Below are positions 62,021 through 64,000 of a DNA stretch of 64,000 nt, piece by piece. The DNA comes from Streptomyces sp. NBC_00572. Its GTDB lineage: Bacteria; Actinomycetota; Actinomycetes; Streptomycetales; Streptomycetaceae. Made by a program: the position numbers and the translations under genes. The notes beneath the pieces are model-generated. The model was not told where the DNA came from, did no database searches, and saw only the letters and a list, made by a program, of their open reading frames with translations. The stretch lies in the NCBI RefSeq assembly GCF_026341815.1, contig NZ_JAPENX010000001.1, positions 6,882,001 to 6,946,000 of the forward strand, in the 5' to 3' direction. Position 1 is the stretch's first letter, and each line of letters starts with the position of its first letter.

Positions 62021-63295
62021 ATGCCCTCCTCCCGATCGTCACGGCGCCCGCTGCTGACCGCCGTGACGGCCCTCGCCCTCGCCCTGGCCACCGCGGCCCT
62101 GGGCCCCACCGGTCTCACCGGCCCCACTGAGCGCGCCGCCCTCCAACCCGCGGCCGAGGCCGCCGCCGTCACCTTCTCCGACGACTTCGACGGCGCCGCG
62201 GGACTCCCCGCGGACGGCTCGCGGTGGCAGATCGAGACCGGCGACAACGTCAGCAACCACGAACGGCAGTACTACACGGCCGGCAACCGCAACGCCGCCC
62301 TCGACGGCCAGGGCCACCTGGTGATCACCGCCCGCAAGGAGAACCCCGGCAACTACCAGTGCTGGTACGGCCGGTGCGAGTACACCTCGGCACGACTCAA
62401 CACCGCCGGGAAGTTCACCGCGCAGTACGGCCACGTCGAGGCCCGGATGAAGGTGCCGCGCGGACAGGGCATGTGGCCCGCCTTCTGGATGCTCGGCAAC
62501 GACCTCGGCCAGGTCGGCTGGCCCGCCTCCGGCGAGATCGACATCATGGAGAACGTCGGCTTCGAGCCGTCCACCGTGCACGGCACCCTGCACGGCCCCG
62601 GCTACTCCGGCTCCGGCGGCATCGGAGCCGGCTACACCCTGCCCGGCGGCCAGGCCTTCGCCGACGCCTTCCACACCTTCGCCGTCGACTGGTCGCCCGG
62701 CAGGATCACCTGGTCCGTGGACGGAACCGTCTACCAGACGCGTACGCCCGCCGACCTCGGCGGCCGCGCCTGGGTCTTCGACAAGCCGTTCTTCCTCATC
62801 CTCAACCTCGCGGTCGGCGGCTACTGGCCCGGCGACCCGGACGGCTCGACCACCTTCCCGCAGCAGCTCGTCGTCGACCACGTCCGCGTCACCACCGCGG
62901 ACGGCCCCGCCGGCGGGGGACCGATCACCGGAATCGGCGGCAAGTGCGTCGACGTGGCCGCGGCGAACAGCGCGAACGGCACCGCCGTCCAGCTCTACGA
63001 CTGCAACGGCACCGGCGCCCAGCGGTGGACCGTGGGGACCGACGGCACGATCCGGGCTCTGGGCAAGTGCCTCGACGTCACCTCCGCCGGTACGGCCGAC
63101 GGCACGCCCGTCCAGCTGTGGGACTGCAACGGCAGCGGCGCTCAGCAGTGGACCGCCAACGGCGCCCGGGACATCGTCAACCTCGGATCCGGCAAGTGCC
63201 TGGACGCCACCGGCAACAGCTCCGCCAACGGCACCCGGCTGCAGATCTGGTCGTGCGGCGGCGGCGCGAACCAGAAGTGGACGGTGACGCGCTGA
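62021..63295 (+). CDS. Secreted GH16 endo-beta-1,3-glucanase with ricin-type carbohydrate-binding domain
   Basis: A 424-residue secreted glucanase. Signal peptide about 1-48 (LLTAVTALALALATAALG). The GH16 catalytic domain (about 50-290) has MWPAFWMLGND and the active-site ASGEIDIMENVGFEP (E172, D174, E177), close to laminarinases. The C-terminal 130 residues are a ricin B-type lectin repeat: GGKCVDVAAANSANGTAVQLYDCNGTGAQRW and KCLDVTSAGTADGTPVQLWDCNGSGAQQW patterns, plus KCLDATGNSSANGTRLQIWSC. It digests beta-1,3-glucan. The start follows a duplicated purine-rich segment. Confidence 0.92.
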   Translation: MPSSRSSRRPLLTAVTALALALATAALGPTGLTGPTERAALQPAAEAAAVTFSDDFDGAAGLPADGSRWQIETGDNVSNHERQYYTAGNRNAALDGQGHLVITARKENPGNYQCWYGRCEYTSARLNTAGKFTAQYGHVEARMKVPRGQGMWPAFWMLGNDLGQVGWPASGEIDIMENVGFEPSTVHGTLHGPGYSGSGGIGAGYTLPGGQAFADAFHTFAVDWSPGRITWSVDGTVYQTRTPADLGGRAWVFDKPFFLILNLAVGGYWPGDPDGSTTFPQQLVVDHVRVTTADGPAGGGPITGIGGKCVDVAAANSANGTAVQLYDCNGTGAQRWTVGTDGTIRALGKCLDVTSAGTADGTPVQLWDCNGSGAQQWTANGARDIVNLGSGKCLDATGNSSANGTRLQIWSCGGGANQKWTVTR

Positions 63296-63346
63296 CCTGC
63301 TGAGCCGTCTGCCGGCGGCGCGGGCCGCCCGCCTACGCTGGTACCC

Positions 63347-64000
63347 GTGCCGCCTACCCCTCGCCTCCACCGCGTCGCCGTCCTCGTACTCGAAGGGGCG
63401 AAGCCGCTCGACGTCGGCATCCCCGCGCAGGTCTTCACGACCCGCGCGAGCATGCCCTACGAGGTGAGGGTGTGCGGCGCGGAACCCGGTCTGGTGACCG
63501 GGGGCGACGGCCTCTCCTACGCCGTCGCCCACGGCCTCGACGCCCTCGCCTGGGCCGACATCGTCTTCGTCCCCGGCTACCGCTTTCCCGACCGCGAGGA
63601 CCCGCCGCAGGCCGTCGTCGAAGCGCTGATCGCGGCCCACGACCGCGGCGCCCGCCTCGCCGCGATCTCCACGGGCGCCTTCGCGCTCGCCGCGACCGGC
63701 CTGCTCGACGGCAAACGCGCCACCACCCACTGGCACTACACCCAGGCACTGGCGGTGAAACGCCCCCTCGTCCACGTCGACGAGAACGTCCTCTTCGTCG
63801 ACGAGGGGAGCGTGCTCACCTCCGCGGGCGCCGCCTCGGGCATCGACCTGTGCCTGCACATCCTCCGCGGCGACCTCGGCGTGGCCGCCGCGAACCATGC
63901 CGCCCGACGGCTGGTCGCCGCCCCCTACCGCAGCGGCGGCCAGGCACAGTACGTACCGCGCAGCCTCCCCGAGCCGCTCGGCGAACGGTTCGCCGCCACC
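63347..64000 (+). CDS. GlxA/FtrA-type transcriptional regulator, DJ-1/PfpI domain (partial, cut by window end)
   Basis: An open reading frame from GTG 63347 running without a stop to the right edge (218 codons seen). Residues 10-190 form the DJ-1/PfpI fold of GlxA-type AraC regulators: RVAVLVLEGAKPLDVGIPAQVF, WADIVFVPGYR, AAISTGAFALAATGLLDGKRATTHW, NVLFVDEGSVLTSAGAASGIDLCLHIL. The AraC HTH is expected beyond the edge. The Cys usually at the elbow (CSGAF or CTGAF) is replaced by ISTGAF, so no catalytic thiol. No Shine-Dalgarno sequence is visible. Confidence 0.87.
   Translation, partial: MPPTPRLHRVAVLVLEGAKPLDVGIPAQVFTTRASMPYEVRVCGAEPGLVTGGDGLSYAVAHGLDALAWADIVFVPGYRFPDREDPPQAVVEALIAAHDRGARLAAISTGAFALAATGLLDGKRATTHWHYTQALAVKRPLVHVDENVLFVDEGSVLTSAGAASGIDLCLHILRGDLGVAAANHAARRLVAAPYRSGGQAQYVPRSLPEPLGERFAAT

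Overview
The window is high-GC DNA (about 70% or more by eye) with tightly packed genes, GTG and ATG starts, frequent ATGA/GTGA overlaps between consecutive genes, strong third-position GC bias, many secreted hydrolases and many small regulators. This is typical of a Streptomyces or close relative chromosome. No rRNA, tRNA, CRISPR array, prophage or intact insertion sequence was seen. I read it as ordinary chromosomal DNA with many one- and two-gene accessory modules. About 60 protein genes are called, including one 39-codon leader ORF, one relic at the left edge and one gene cut by the right edge.

Layout. 0-6 kb: a broken ThrE-type exporter, a secreted PHA depolymerase, a TPR protein, and an MFS-cupin pair divergent from a LysR regulator. 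5.6-13.5 kb: an M20 amidohydrolase, a MoxR / von Willebrand A / unknown three-gene operon (first MoxR locus), and an AidB-like dehydrogenase with its TetR regulator. 13.6-17.7 kb: a GDT1-type Mn2+ exporter under a yybP-ykoY riboswitch, divergent from a TetR-MFS-SpoIIE phosphatase operon. 17.9-24.1 kb: an S15-type hydrolase, two overlapping LLM flavin monooxygenases behind a cysteine-containing leader ORF, and a secreted lipase-like protein. 24.1-28.8 kb: a nucleosidase, an HhH protein, a second MoxR-VWA (CoxE-type) locus and a GAF-SpoIIE phosphatase. 28.9-35.2 kb: small single genes (DUF5519, thioesterase/HxlR, BrkB, NUDIX, AMIN-like, cyclophilin, NmrA-like, L31 type B). 35.4-43.2 kb: a PAS/GAF/SpoIIE phosphatase, alpha/beta hydrolase, LURP-one protein, a phosphoribosyltransferase-hydrolase fusion, and a LysM/transglycosylase protein under a c-di-AMP riboswitch. 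43.2-48.3 kb: a Tat-exported phospholipase C and a DeoR / SIS isomerase / class II aldolase sugar module. 48.3-55.4 kb: LysR/EamA pair, F420-type nitroreductase, hydrolase, subtilisin, threonine-dehydratase-like enzyme, unknown protein, GNAT. 55.4-64 kb: a secreted beta-lactamase-fold hydrolase, KatG divergent from a Fur/CatR regulator, thiol peroxidase, alginate lyase, GH16-ricin glucanase and a truncated GlxA-type regulator.

How the genes fit together. Three themes recur. (1) Secreted degradation of polymers and lipids: PHA depolymerase, PLC, subtilisin, alginate lyase, GH16 glucanase. (2) RNA-level control: an Mn2+ riboswitch, a c-di-AMP riboswitch and a probable cysteine-sensing leader ORF. 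(3) Oxidative-stress defence at 57-60 kb: KatG, a Fur-family sensor and Tpx. The most unusual material is the leader ORF upstream of the monooxygenase pair, the MoxR/VWA operon whose gene junction is built from a 27-bp tandem repeat, a two-module dispersed repeat, and the exporter relic at the edge. All functional names rest on recognising motifs and family resemblance by eye; no database search was possible.
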